Positions 11,707-23,320 of a stretch of 64,000 nt of DNA are shown piece by piece. How positions within the stretch are numbered: the stretch's first letter is position 1; each line of letters opens with the position of its first letter. The notes below the pieces were generated by a model. That model had not been told where the DNA came from, ran no database searches, and saw nothing but the letters and a program-made list of their open reading frames with translations. Source of the DNA: Zeugodacus cucurbitae (taxonomy: Eukaryota; Arthropoda; Insecta; Diptera; Tephritidae); NCBI RefSeq assembly GCF_028554725.1, contig NC_071670.1, positions 48,308,501 through 48,372,500 of the forward strand. The letters are read 5' to 3'. A program made the position numbers and the translations under genes.

Positions 11707-12538
11707 TCTATATAGATCGCAACTTTCTGGAAATACACAGGGTAGGGTATCAAAAAGACGCCGTCATGGAAATTCTTCATCAGAAACTGAAAATCGTCCT
11801 GCAAGTCGTAGATAATACGCATCGTAATGGCGCTAGACAGTCGAGTAACGAGTGCTGGTTTTAAAGACATCTCAAGCACAAGTGCGAGTATCGATTATCG
11901 AGCGATCGCAGCAGCTCGCTGAATAAAATTTCAGATTTCATTCCAAATACGCACTCGAGAATCGAGAAGATGCTATGCACTTCCATAATTTTCGACAGCC
12001 ACCCCATCGTACCAGGAACGTAACAATCGCCTTAATTCTTCTTACTAATTCATAAAGTATCGGCGTAAAGTTGAGCAGTCATGAATTGTACCCAATTGTC
12101 CCAAATACAGTTGGGTTATTAGATTACTCATTAACTACTTTAGAGTAAAGCGAATCAAGAGTTTAAATGGAAGCCGAAGAAACTGACTGGTATCAACAGA
12201 ACGCGATAAATAAAAAATAAAATGCCGTATACTCGAGATCCTTCTACATAAACCCATATGTCCTTGCAAGCTCATCAGTGCCTGAGTGTATTAATTATAT
12301 AGACTCCGAAATATTTGAACACAAATTATTAAAATTTTAAAGTAAAAGTAATAGAAATCCGGAGAATACACCTGTAAGGACACATGCAGTAGATTCGTGT
12401 TAAAAAAGAATATGGAAACTACATTTGAAAAATTTTGAAACGCTACGAGGCGCTGAAGTAAAATTATAACCAAAAGTCAGACTACAACAACTGACTCGAG
12501 AACTAAAAACGCTGCTTTGTTATGAATTTGAATATAAA
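11707..12538. other. Unrecognised stretch with CGAT-rich patch
   Basis: The sequence just after the LINE break contains the palindrome GATCTATATAGATC. At 11,885-11,965 the motifs ATCGATTATCGAGCGATCG and CTCGAGAATCGAGAAG are crowded together. I see no coding signal. Confidence 0.35.
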
Positions 12539-13512
12539 CAAGTAAGGAAAGGCTAAGTTCGGGTGCAACCGAACATTTTATACTCTCGCAATTTATTGAA
12601 GAAATTTAACCAATACATATATGCGGAATAAAGCTCACCGTATTTTTGAAAAACCTATAATTAGGTATATGGGAGGTAGGAGAAGTTACTTTTGAAAAAC
12701 CTACAATGGGGTACTATTAGAAGAAAACAATTTCCTCTGAACTAAATTGAGATATCTGAGAGATTTACCCATATTTTCGGTTAAAATTTATCCTTAGGCA
12801 CTGAGTTCAACATGTTCGATATCTGGGGCCTTGAAAAGATCATTTCGACAATTTTTTCACAAGTGAAGCCAGAGATGATATGCACTAATTGTATAAAGTT
12901 TTATTCCGTTATCTTCATTGGTTCCTTATGTTTACATTATAAAGTGAAGCAATAGGATGGATTTCAAAATTGAGTTATAAGGAAAGTAGTAGTGGTTGTA
13001 AACTGATTTCGCCCATTTTTTGTCCTTAGGGTGTCAAGAAAATATTATATACCGAATTTCATTCGAATCGGTCGAATAGTTCCTGAGATATGGTTTTTGA
13101 CCCATAAGTGGGCGATGCCACGCCCATTTTCCATTTTGTAAAACAATCTGAGTACAGCTCCCTTCTGCTATTTCTTCTGCAAAATTTAGTGTTTCTGACG
13201 TTTTTCGTTAGTGATTTTCAATGGTCCGATTCTGCCCATTTTCGAACTTGATCTTCTTATGGTGCCAAGGAATATTTGTGCCAAGTTTCGTCAAGATATC
13301 TTAATTTTTACTCAAGTTACAGCTTGCACAGACGGACAGACGGACAGACATCCGGATTTCAAATCTACTCGTCACCCTGATCACGTTGGTATATATGACT
13401 CTATATCTAACTCTTCTGGTTATAGGTGTTACAAACAACCGTTATGTGAACAAAACTATAATACTCTCTTAGCAACTTTGTTGCTAGCAACTTTGTTGCG
13501 AGAGTATAAAAA
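12539..13512 (+). repeat. Dispersed ~1.2 kb repeat, copy 3 (internally shortened)
   Basis: It starts CAAGTAAGGAAAGGCTAAG, carries the hairpin GTTCGGGTGCAACCGAAC, and ends GCGAGAGTATAAAAA. It is about 300 bp shorter than copies 2 and 8; a segment after TTTTTCGTTAGTGATTTTC is missing. In the terminal hairpin the unit AGCAACTTTGTTGC is duplicated in tandem, enlarging the loop. The 113-codon frame at 13,211-13,552 resembles frames in copies 7 and 8, but only because the DNA is homologous; I do not regard it as a gene. Confidence 0.85.
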
Positions 13513-15497
13513 TTTGAAATGTAGATTTAAGTTACAGGGAGCGTCTGTCTAATTAGTTTTTTGAACCAAGAAATCCAAGTTACTTAATAATCAAATATAT
13601 GTATGTAAATAACTTCAGTTATTAGCAACCTGCTAAGAAGTCGGATATTCAAAATTTTCCAGCGAGAAATATAAATAAAAATAATTCTAAACCATTATGA
13701 CAATCCACCACTCACATTCACCCCCTCACTTCCATAACGCCAGCAACAGCAACGAATTAAATTGCTGAGCGCGCCGCCGTGCAGTGCAATGCCATTTCGC
13801 AGAATCTAATTAAAATTTAATTTCTTTTAGTGTTTCGCAATTTTGCAGACTATACACATTTTTGCAACAATTTCGCATACAACAACAACAAAAAGTATCA
13901 AACAATTGTCTGCCAGTACAAATGTATGACTGACTGTCTGTATGTTTGTATATATATAATTACCGAGAGTGTGGCAGCAATGGCAACGAACGCACAGCAT
14001 GGAAAACAAAACAAAAAAAAAAAAACAGAAATGTAACTGAATATTTAGCAGCGATAAATGTGCACACGATTACACACACACACACATAAATGCATGTATG
14101 TATATTTGAAGTACTGATAATAACGGTATTGCATGGGTATTGGGTTGTATAGTGAGTATATAAATGTGTATAAGTGGATAAAGCATTAACATGGCCGCCG
14201 TCTGACCTGGTCTGAATGCTGTTTTTTTGGCAGTTGTATCGACCAGCAGCCTATAGAGGGCGATATGAAGAGGGAAAAAGGGAAAGAGGGGAGAGAGAGG
14301 GCGAGAGCGAAGCTAGTTAAGCGGCAGCGCGCTGGTTAAGCGGAAGTGCGGCACATAAAACGGAAGCAATACGCGTAGCAATGTTTGTCGGTGTGTAATC
14401 GCACAGGCACAGCATAGCAGACACTTTTAAGCATTCAACTGTGTGCAATATACAAATGTACATACACACACTCACACTCGCAAAAAAGCTCAACTACATT
14501 AAAAAGTACAGCTGTTTGGTGCGGAAGTTTCGCTATCTTTTTGCACTGCATATTCGTGTCGGCGTACATATGTATATGCGCAGCTGTGTTTTTATAACCA
14601 GCTAGCACATGTACAACAACAACAACAAATAAATATGTATGCGCTGTGGCATGTTAACACAAGGCTAAATGTCATGGTTATGTTTACATGCGGTTAAATT
14701 AGGCTAAAATGGCCCAGAGTTGCACTCGAAACGGCTATCAGTTGGCGGACAGCAGCCGTGTATGGTCTATAAATGACAGCGCATTGCCTCAGTGTTGAGC
14801 GAGCGAACGCAGCGCTGTGCAGCAGTTGTGCAATTTACGAAATTGTTGCTCTGTACAACTGAAGTTGCAAAATTTTGTTGTATTGTTTTTGTTGTTTTGT
14901 GTTTCTATGTTTTTTTCTTTGCACTTGCTGAAATTATTTTCGTCTGGTGTGAGCAATTATAGCACACCGTTAGACTAATTTTCAGACATGCTTTTATCTT
15001 TTATATGTATTGTGGATGTACAGCAGCAGACCATCTCTTGGGGAAACTGTTTTATGTATGTGCCTTTCGGTGCGCTAGAAATTAAGTTGCATATCGTATT
15101 TCTCACTCTTCAAATGCAAATGTGCATGTAAGCAGCGTAATTCTTAAATTTCATTAAATATTCAGTTTGCAAAGCAGCAAAATTCAAAATAAAATGTGGC
15201 ACGAAGGTGCTGTGAAGGACGTTGGTGAGCTTATTTGCTGATTTCTCGCACCGCTAGAGATATTTTTCAGCTGACATACTTCCGATCCTGAATATATTTA
15301 ACATGAACTTACACGACTGTTAAGTAATACTATTTTGACCTTAGACAAGGTACTATATGCTTAGAACTGAATGGACCGCAGAAGTGAAAAATCATTGGAT
15401 GGGTCATAACAATTGTATTAAATAGGGAAAGAGAATAATTATATGCATACAAATAATTAGATATGCATACAAATTATTAGTACATTCTCATACTTTA
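13513..15497. other. Gene-free stretch with possible promoter region
   Basis: No protein is recognisable. The stretch has AACAAC repeats, CA repeats near 14,070, and a purine block AGGGGAGAGAGAGGGCGAGAG at 14,275-14,300. A TATA/initiator candidate lies at 14,768-14,793 (separate entry). It is less repeat-dominated than its neighbours and could hold regulatory DNA or a 5' untranslated exon. Confidence 0.35.
14768..14793 (+). promoter_or_regulatory. Candidate TATA box and initiator
   Basis: TATAAA at 14,768-14,773 is followed by TCAGT at 14,789-14,793, matching the insect initiator core. The spacing (TATA start about 23 bp before the initiator A) is shorter than usual. No clear downstream promoter element follows. 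A GA-rich tract with GAGAG repeats lies about 500 bp upstream. Without transcript data this is only a suggestion. Confidence 0.2.
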
Positions 15498-15726
15498 AGG
15501 GGCTATACCAGTGTAACCCATGAAAAATTAGGCGATTTTGGTGATTTTTTGTTTTTCAAAAAAAGGACTTGATCAATTGTTTCGAAGTTTTAAAAAAAAT
15601 ATTTAAAATCGCTCTTTAGATTGCTCGAATTCAAAAACTATTCAAGTCACAGGAATATAAACTATCGAATAAGCAAAAAAGTAAAAAAATCGATTTTTTT
15701 GAAAATGTCACACTGGTATAGCCCCA
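15498..15726. mobile_element. Short TIR element (MITE), family B
   Basis: The ends are AGGGGCTATACCAGTGT on the left and ACACTGGTATAGCCCCA on the right, near-perfect 16-bp inverted repeats. They are flanked by TA on both sides (15,496-15,497 and 15,727-15,728). The 229-bp interior is AT-rich and non-coding. The subterminal string AATTAGGCGATTTTGGTGATTT is shared with the longer element at 3,195-3,895. The TA duplication suggests mobilisation by a Tc1/mariner-type enzyme. Confidence 0.85.
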
Positions 15727-15984
15727 TAAGCATCCTGTATGAGGTTATGTTAACTCAATTGATACCAATATTGTGATAAAATTTATTTATGAATATTTTT
15801 GACTCAAATTTTTCAAATAATTAGTAAACCTTCCCAAAAATTCCTCCCGGAAATATTTTTTTTTAAATAGCTAAGATTTTTTATTTTTTATTTTTTTTGG
15901 TATAAATCCGATCTCATAATATTTCGTTCATTGAATATTATAATTTAACCAGTGCCACTATCTCTCAAAAGAAACTGTAAACAT

Positions 15985-16481
15985 AACATTTTTGTACTCA
16001 CACAAATACTGTATATGATCTGTGGCACTACTTGTGGAAAAATTGCCCAAGTCGGACTATAACTTTTCAAGGCCCCGTATATTGAACAAGAAGGTAATTT
16101 TTCACCGAAAATATCGGTAAATACCTCAGATATTTTAATGTAATTGACAGGACTTTTTTTCTTCGAAAAGTATGTCTTTCTTAAGTTATTAAAATCGGGG
16201 TCCCCCTAGCACACATATATATTTTCAAAAATACGGTGGGCTTTACTACGCATGTATCGGTTAATATGTGAAATATCTGAGCATATAATATTGGAGTACA
16301 TTATATTATACTATATATACATTATATATGTTGGTGGTGAAAATGAGTGAAATTGGTTGAGGAATTACCTCAGCCCTCAAGACCTTGTATGATGATTTTC
16401 ATTATTCTATTGGACTTTATGCCGAATACATGTGATATCTTCATAAAACTATAGCAGCGGAACTTAGCCTTTCCTTACTTG
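15985..16481 (-). repeat. Dispersed ~1.2 kb repeat, copy 4 (5' part)
   Basis: It is read on the minus strand and begins at 16,481 with CAAGTAAGGAAAGGCTAAG. It continues through the familiar segments ending around the phrase for CCACAGATCATATACAGTAT. The hairpin and TATACTCTCGCAA block near the 5' end are missing or heavily mutated, and the 3' half is absent. Confidence 0.75.
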
Positions 16482-16489
16482 TTATATGT

Positions 16490-17000
16490 CGAAGTCGATC
16501 AAAAAATCGAAATGATACGTTCTTAAGAATGTTATCTCATTTTTTATAAGATTTAAGCAATAGAAGCGAATTTATATCGTTTTGCCTTGCTCCGCTACAC
16601 TAGACAAAATTGTACTTGAAACTTTAAACGCGATTATCTCGAAATCATGTTTTTCCGAAAACGTCGTTGCGGTGACTCATACTGACGAAAGTGTTTTCAA
16701 CCGACATCATATGAAAAAGAAAACTTTTTGAGAAAATCGTCCCCGTATGTAAGTTTTCTCATTTCAATGGATCGTTCAAGGACACCACAGATCCCCATAC
16801 TAACGAAATTTCTTTGGTTTTATGCTTTCAGTTGAGCTGATGGACTGAAATCGTAGTCACGGCCTGCCGCTTTGAAAAGAAACGAATTTTGAGTAAAATG
16901 TCATAACTTTCACAATTATTTGTACTTTTTTATGTTCTTAGGGTGATATTACAGATTACACATTGTACTACGCAGGACGTATACCAAGTATTCATTAAAA
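16490..17000. repeat. Decayed sequence related to TIR family A interior
   Basis: Segments such as GAAACTTTAAACGCGATTATCTCGAAA and CATACTAACGAAATTTCTTTGGTTTT have close counterparts inside family A copy 3 (57,641-58,242); the first also resembles 3,380-3,410. No inverted-repeat ends are clear. It is probably an old internal piece of the same or a related element. Confidence 0.35.
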
Positions 17001-17044
17001 ATATAGCTTTTATATAACTCTGAAGAAAATTTAAAATTTCCCCT

Positions 17045-17735
17045 TTTACTACAGTGATTCGGAGTCAATGACCTCAACTTTAAGAGCGCTACGTCCAATT
17101 TATGGTCGTCAAAATCGTTCTGTCAGTTCAATAATTGAGCGTCTATGGGAAAAAGTTGAATCCACAGGCACAATGCAAAAATAATTCGATCTAATACAAT
17201 CAATAGGAGTTCGAGGAGAAATCCCAGTTCAGTGATCACAGTAGCAATATTAGTTGCGATATCGATAATTTTGAGTACGGAGATTACGAAAGCAGTTAAA
17301 TCTACCAAAAATATATTAATTAATTGTGCTTACAAAATTTTTTATATTTTTGGCTCGAATTGAATGATATGGACTACTACAATATGTATTTCCAACAGGA
17401 CGGCGTCACAAGCCACTCAACGAATGTCGCAATTGATTTATTGAAAACCAAGTTTGTTGAAAGTGTTATCTCACGAAATGGCCTGGTCAATTAGCCGCCT
17501 CGGTCGTGCCATTTGACGCCGTTCGACTATTTCCTGTGGGACTACGTCAAGTCTATGGTCTATGCCAACGATCCAGCGACGATTAATCAACTTTATACGA
17601 ATATCGAACATGAAATTTGCAGAAGTATTGGCCTATTTATGCTTGAAAACCGTCGAAAATGGCATCGAATGTACTTTGACAGGAATAAAGAACTTGTATA
17701 CCGCCCTTTATTATGCCGATTTTCTAAGTGGATTT
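17045..17735 (+). pseudogene. Mariner-type transposase remnant, internally deleted
   Basis: The start reads TLRALRPIYGRQNRSVSSII, an N-terminal helix-turn-helix region of the transposase. After a gap of degraded sequence (17,170-17,360), the catalytic part reads MYFQQDGVTSHSTNVAIDLL, ISRNGLVN, a stop, then PPRSCHLTPFDYFLWDYVKS and MVYANDPATINQLYTNIE. The second and third catalytic aspartates (QQDG and PFDYFLW) are present, but the first is deleted. It belongs to the same lineage as 31,580-32,850. A stop at about 17,492 and the deletion make it non-functional. Confidence 0.8.
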
Positions 17736-19497
17736 AAATTGTATACACTTTAAATCGTTTGTTATGAAAAAAATTGCTGTAAAGCTGAAATTTTATTTTG
17801 AATGTAAAAAATGTAACAAAAATACACATGCAAAACCACTGAACCACAAAATAGAAACGCATGGCAATAAATTTTCGAATAGCAAACAGCCTAAAAACAG
17901 CAAATGAAAAAAAACCAAAAACCAAAGAATATAGCAACAACAATGCACATGATGTTTTTAAAACCAAAACACATGAGTACAACGATTCAAATATATATTT
18001 TTTTCTGCCATAGCAAATATTAAAACGAGCAAATCGTATAGTAGAGCTTACAAACAAATACGCATATCAACAGTTAACAGTTGGCTATTTTGTAGCCAAC
18101 AATCGATTGTGAATTTTTTATTTACAGCCAACAACAACAACAGTAATAACAACAGCAACAATAGTACACCTGGTCGCACACGCTTGGGTGGGTGTGTGTG
18201 TGTGTGTGCACCCTAAATGCCAATAAGTAAAAGATCAACGGTGTAATAAAATAAATTGCCCCTGAAAGCATTTAAAAGTAAATGAACGTACAAATAATAC
18301 TCATACGCCACGTTCCCGGTGTACGAGCAACGCACATAAATACATGAATGTGTGGCATAAAACTGGCAGCAACAACAATACAGTCAGCCAGCCAGCCTCA
18401 GCAATTGTCATCGATCATTCGAACTGCTGCTGCACGACTACATACCTCCCACCCTCCGCTCTCACAAAAGCCCAGCGTTTGCTACAATTGCCGCTGCTCG
18501 TTTCGCCGCAATTTTTTTTTGTTTTTTGCAACATTTTTATTGCACAACTTCTGTCGACAATTTCTCTTCGATAAAAGCGCAAAAAATAACTGTAAAATGT
18601 AAATGTAAAAAAGCAGCAGCGTAAATGCTCTGGGAATCGCACACAAATATTCGTCGCTCTTCGTCGTCGTCGCCGTCGAAGTGCAGAGTTCATTTTATTT
18701 ATGTGTTTACACAATTGTAACTGTCTGAAGCGCTGAGCTTGTCTCTGCTTGTCGTTTTAGTGCGCGCAGTAAATAATCGCTTGCAAACTGTGTTTTGCAA
18801 TTGCATTTAACATTTACCGTTGTTCGGTGTCATGTATATTTTTTGTTGTTATTGTATTTGGCAGCATTTCGAATTTTGCATATTCATTGTCAGCTTTGTC
18901 GGCTTAAGTTGATGCATTTTATTGAAAAACAAAATCGAATCAACAAGTTTTTCAGTACACTTTCTACAAAGTACTAGCGCGTTTACAGTTGTAAATGCCT
19001 GCTGGTGCTTAAGTGTGAACGTATTAGTGTCTTGTATTTTCTAAATATGCATTTGCGAGTATTTAGTCAAAAACAAGTTAATTCATGAATCATGCAAACG
19101 TTTTTAATTATTTTTTCGTAACTATCGTGTAGTTAATAATTTCTGTAATATTTATTGTGCGATATAAACCTCGGCACTTAGAGTTATGTGCATACAGGGT
19201 GCTCCATATGTCATTTTTTTTAATTCAACCTGTTTAACTTTATTCAACGGGTGGCAACACTGTCATAAAAAAACAAAATTAAAGCCTTATTTATTGCTTT
19301 CCAGACGATTTTTAAGTTTTTATACATATTTTCCAATAATTTGCTAAATTTCTTCATTTTGTTAGGTGGTAAGTTTGTTTTAAATAATGTTTAAAATGGA
19401 GTAGAACCGTTTATTTCTACTTAGTTCAAATGTAATTCAAATCAATCAAATATAAAGAAATCCTTTATTTTTGCATTCAATTGGAGGTGCTACGATA
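17736..19497. other. Gene-free stretch with simple repeats
   Basis: It contains AACAAC/CAACAG runs around 18,125-18,160, a TG dinucleotide run at 18,192-18,208 and TCGTCG repeats at 18,659-18,680. I see no domain or element ends. Several short overlapping frames at 18,344-18,714 look like chance frames in repetitive sequence. Confidence 0.4.
18192..18208. repeat. TG dinucleotide microsatellite
   Basis: An uninterrupted GT/TG run is visible, preceded by the impure GGGTGGGTG. Confidence 0.9.
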
Positions 19498-19499
19498 TA

Positions 19500-20286
19500 C
19501 AGTAAAAGCTCTTTATTCGCGGGGTGTATGTTCCATAAATATGCCGCGAATACAGAAACCGTGAATACGGGATGGTTATTTATATGGGATTATAGGGGAT
19601 ATGTTCCTAGGGGACAAAAAAAAAAAACAAATAGGTATATAAAAAAATTATTTAATTGAAGTTTTTGAACATTTTAATTAATTATCTTAAGGCTTAGGCA
19701 ATGGTTTGAAGAATTTTGTAATTTTTTCTTGCTTAGCAGTTTTCAAATGCTCCTTCAATTTAGACTGATACACAGCAGTCGCATTAGCAATTTGTCTCTT
19801 AAAAATTAGACTTCGTTCCATAGACAGATCAATGTTCATAAAGAAATCGCAGAGCTCATTTGCCATTCTTAAACCTTCACAAAGATTTTTCAAATTGAAT
19901 GTCAAAAAAGTGAAGAGTTTATTGGTTCCATTTAATTCAAAGTGTTTTGTGAAAGTTTTCTAAAAAATGGGTAAGAACAAGAGTGCAGTTCCATGTGAGC
20001 CCCTTCTATATGGAAATATTACCAAAAGTTCAAAAATATTGCGAAAATAGTGGAATATTTAACATTTTCTTGTAATAAGATCTATTTTACTTTTTTATTA
20101 GTCCATTTGACAAGAATATTGGTTTGGATACCAATTGGAATAATTTTATTATTATGTATGTATGTACTTATTAGATCCGCGAATAAAAAAATGTTTAGTC
20201 GCGAATATAGAAATTGGGTCTCATTTATTTAATCCGCGAATAGTGAAAACGCGAATAAAGGAAGCGCGAATAAGGAGCTTTTACTG
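19500..20286 (-). mobile_element. Pogo/Tigger-like DNA transposon, internally deleted
   Basis: The left end is CAGTAAAAGCTCTTTATTCG and the right end, reverse complemented, is CAGTAAAAGCTCCTTATTCG: inverted repeats of about 20 bp with one mismatch, starting with the CAG typical of pogo/Tigger elements. TA flanks both ends (19,498-19,499 and 20,287-20,288). CGCGAATA-type motifs recur as subterminal repeats at both ends. The interior (787 bp in all) keeps only the C-terminal end of a transposase on the minus strand. Confidence 0.8.
19687..19905 (-). pseudogene. Pogo-like transposase C-terminal fragment
   Basis: A 72-codon frame on the minus strand contains MERSLIFKRQIANATAVYQS and ends KQEKITKFFKPLPKP. 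It resembles the C-terminal tail of transposases in the pogo/Tigger group, where a short KITKFFK-like ending is common. The N-terminal CENP-B-like DNA-binding region and DDE catalytic domain are missing, so the element would need help in trans. The identification rests on the position inside pogo-like ends plus this tail. Confidence 0.5.
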
Positions 20287-20288
20287 TA

Positions 20289-21019
20289 CTATATGTTCTC
20301 AAAGTTTCTCTTGAGGCGGATTTTTTTAAACACTTGGTTTCCAACAAGTTCCCTAAGCTTCTACCGAGTGATTATCAATATGTGTGGCCTGTCATTTTCC
20401 TGAAGTAACCCAACTCTTCACCTATTGGCAAACCGCTAGTGGGTAATTGCATCATTCAGTCGATCCCTCTGTTGACAGTACATGTTCAAATTAAATTTAG
20501 CCGGAGGGGATTGCGGTCCCTACCCGATATATTGAAAAACCCATCCATAAAGGTACTGTTTTTTTTCTAATTGCTTGATAATACTTCATTTCAAATTGGT
20601 TAATATGCAATCTCTCCGATTCGAATGAACGAGGCGACAGTCAGTTGCATACCATAAAATAGTTTAACATAAAAATAATATGAAAGACATCTTACAATAT
20701 AACAATCTTACAAAAGATTATTTCTTTCTTTCAGTTCATTCATTTGAGGCGGCAGACAATATTTCCCAGCTAATTTTGGAAAATTATGTACATAATTATG
20801 AAAGCCCTTTGCGAAATTAAAACACTGGTTCATGCCGGTAGAACAAACTGTCAGGCGAAGGCTTCGAATTAAGCTCAACATTTATTTTTCTTTTAGTATA
20901 CGAAATCACAATTCTCTTGTAACAACTGATATCAAAGAACAGCAGAACTCAAAACAACTGGACTACTGATTTTAACATCTTTAACTAATCAAGAATTCAA
21001 TTTGAATTGAATTTGAGAA
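20289..21019. other. Unrecognised stretch
   Basis: I see no gene, inverted-repeat boundary or clear repeat. It is AT-rich with no long open frame. Confidence 0.35.
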
Positions 21020-21560
21020 GACTAGTTAGTTTAGGTTAATGAATCTGTGAAACTCGCTTGAGCTAGGTACGTTGTGGTTAACAATCAGCGCTTGCGTGAC
21101 TCCGAGATCCTTTTGGCCTAATATTGGACGTAAGTGGTTTGTTGAATTACCTGCTTTTAGCAAGAATCAACTAGCCGCAATGGTAAGAGTCCATACTATA
21201 CACTGTCCAATAGACTCACGTGCCGTGAGACTAAACATCCGAACATTCAGAATACAAGCAGACGATGTTATATGGAGGAAGACACTTTCTCATTTCTGGA
21301 CAGTTATCTTTGCTAAGCTGAAGCTGAAATATCTCGATAGCACTAAGTTCGGCGAATCATTTTAGATATTAAACGCCCCAACAATTTTGTAACAGGCTCA
21401 AAGCCATTTGTTGACTTTTAAAGTTCTGTGATATCGATATTTAGGAGTTTGCGGCATCACAAAGAAGTGGGAATTTTAGTTGTCTAAGTGAGATCCACTG
21501 GATTAACCAACTTAACTTAGCTATGGTAACTTAAGTAAAAATTGGCTAATCCTGATATCT
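21020..21560 (+). pseudogene. LINE family 2 C-terminal fragment
   Basis: The frame reads ACVTPRSFWPNIGRK, then TIHCPIDSRAVRLNI and, in another frame, the remnants of a zinc-knuckle block (ETLSHF then CPALAKLRLKYL in degraded form). The pattern GHCPIGxHAxRLxI followed by C-x2-C-x-H-x-C is typical of the region after RNase H in Jockey/I/R1-type LINEs. The reverse transcriptase is absent, so this is a 5'-truncated insertion. The 3' limit is uncertain. Confidence 0.6.
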
Positions 21561-22503
21561 TAATTTGGATTTTCTTTACAAAAAACTGTTGAAATTAATC
21601 TATACCTTCGCGTAACCACCATTTTCGCAATATTTGACTTCGAAGCCGACTTTGAATGGCTTTATAGGAAGCTTACGTATTAGACGAGGTCGACAGTGAC
21701 CGCCATAAGATAACGTGCTTATTAGAAAAAAGATGTTGGTCAGAACCAGGATCAAGTCCAGTTCTTCACATATAAAAATACACAAATTTTAAGTAGCCTG
21801 ACTTTAAGGCACATCAAAAGATAAGCAAACAATTTAACTTCTTACTCCCGAAATTTATAGCGCACTTTTTCATTGAAGATATTCAAAAACGCTTGAATTA
21901 GAGTTCAATGAAATAAAAGCGAAATTTAATAAGCCAGCGAGACCACATTTAGCTGCAATATGTACGCTTTTAGCAATAGCCACAGGAATGAAATAAGCTG
22001 GCTGCCATTCACACACACAACCACCGATACATCCTCGCTAAGCGTCACCATCGACGCTGAACGCTGAAATTCATCAGCAGGTGCACAATGTCTACGAAGA
22101 ACAGATGTGCTCCCTCATGCAGCTGAGCAGCAAAAGGCTGTGTGAGACTCATATTATCGCACTCAATGCAGGCAAACAGCGTCACCACCAAAGCGACGGA
22201 CGGACACCACCTTGCCAAGGCTTCGTGCATTTGCCCACTGCTAATGACGCGATTATGCCAGACGTTTATGATGTGCGACCGCGGCTGGCTCCGGTGATTT
22301 ATGACCACCACCGTTGGCGTTCCGTTGATGTTGTTGCAAAAGCGTTGTAAGGCTGATGAGAGAGCGGTTGACTGAACTATGAGCGGCCAACAAAGTGTGC
22401 TTTAAGTTAAATAATGGTTTGATAGCGTAACTCTTTAAAGTTGCGATGACAACACTGATATTCACGAAAAAATTATGAAAACTTATAGTTATTGCTTTAA
22501 ATT

Positions 22504-22872
22504 TTGCACGAGATAAGCGATAATTTGAACAACGAAATTTCATGCTTCTACACATGCTTGGACTACACAAAAGTCAAATCAAAAAGCAGACAGAAGACCT
22601 TACCGCTTTTTGTACCGAACTTCAGGGATCAAAATGTATTAAAATTGAAGAGATTGACCAAACTCGTATCAAGTAGTCTTTCGAGAAATGGAAATTACCT
22701 AAACCGTAAAAATAGATATGATATGGGGTTGAGAGTGCCTTCACATATGGCTGTAAAAGCAAAATATATGAAGCTCTACTTCAAGTCCTTGCAGAAGATG
22801 AGCGGGATTGACTATATTGAATATCAATGCGATGAGTTCTTTGCAGACTATATATATAAGAGCATAGAATAA
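22504..22872 (+). CDS. Unrecognised ORF of 122 codons
   Basis: An open frame starts MHEISDNLNNEISCF and ends FADYIYKSIE. It is lysine-rich, with no membrane segment or motif I know. It is the longest frame here that does not overlap a recognised transposon, but a frame of this size can occur by chance in 64 kb. It could be an intron-spanned exon piece, an orphan gene or an unknown transposon remnant. Confidence 0.15.
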   Translation: MHEISDNLNNEISCFYTCLDYTKVKSKSRQKTLPLFVPNFRDQNVLKLKRLTKLVSSSLSRNGNYLNRKNRYDMGLRVPSHMAVKAKYMKLYFKSLQKMSGIDYIEYQCDEFFADYIYKSIE

Positions 22873-23059
22873 TTTATACATATGTGAGTTCCTGTATAAC
22901 AACACATCAAATTTTGTCAAGGAAAAGGCCAAACCCCCTTTAATATGTATATAGATATATAGATATCATACAAACAAAGCTCTGGAAATGTTAGTCAGAT
23001 TGTGAAACACAAATGAGAGAATAGTTACTCTATGATACAGTTAGCTAGGTTTATAACGC

Positions 23060-23320
23060 AACGAAATCGATCGATTAAGCATCATCCCTATCGCTTCTAT
23101 TACGAGTGTCTGACTGGCAGTAGACAAACGGCTACTGAGCGATTATCGACTACCGGTGCTATTATAAGTATCGATAAAATATTCAACTATTATCGACTAT
23201 GAATACTTTTCAATCGCTCAGACAGATATTTTTCAGTCGGTAGAAATTTTTGAATTTTGTCGATCAAATTATACAAAAACTAATGAAAATATAATCGACT
23301 CAATCGAATGGAGTCTTTTG
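23060..23320. promoter_or_regulatory. Cluster of ATCGA/TATCGA motifs, possible boundary element
   Basis: Within about 260 bp there are repeated ATCGATCGATT, GATTATCGACTA, AGTATCGATAAAA, TTATCGACTATG and AATCGACTCAATCGAA strings. TATCGATA is the DRE core, and clustered CGATA is the known target of BEAF-32-type insulator proteins in Drosophila. No binding data exist here. The density is visible; the role is inference. Confidence 0.25.

Noticed and set aside
13211..13552. 113-codon reading frame
   Set aside because: It lies at the end of repeat copy 3; related frames in copies 7 and 8 reflect DNA homology and are shifted or broken elsewhere.
18344..18714. Overlapping frames of 76-99 codons
   Set aside because: They lie in repetitive triplet-rich sequence on both strands, with no domain and no conserved motif.
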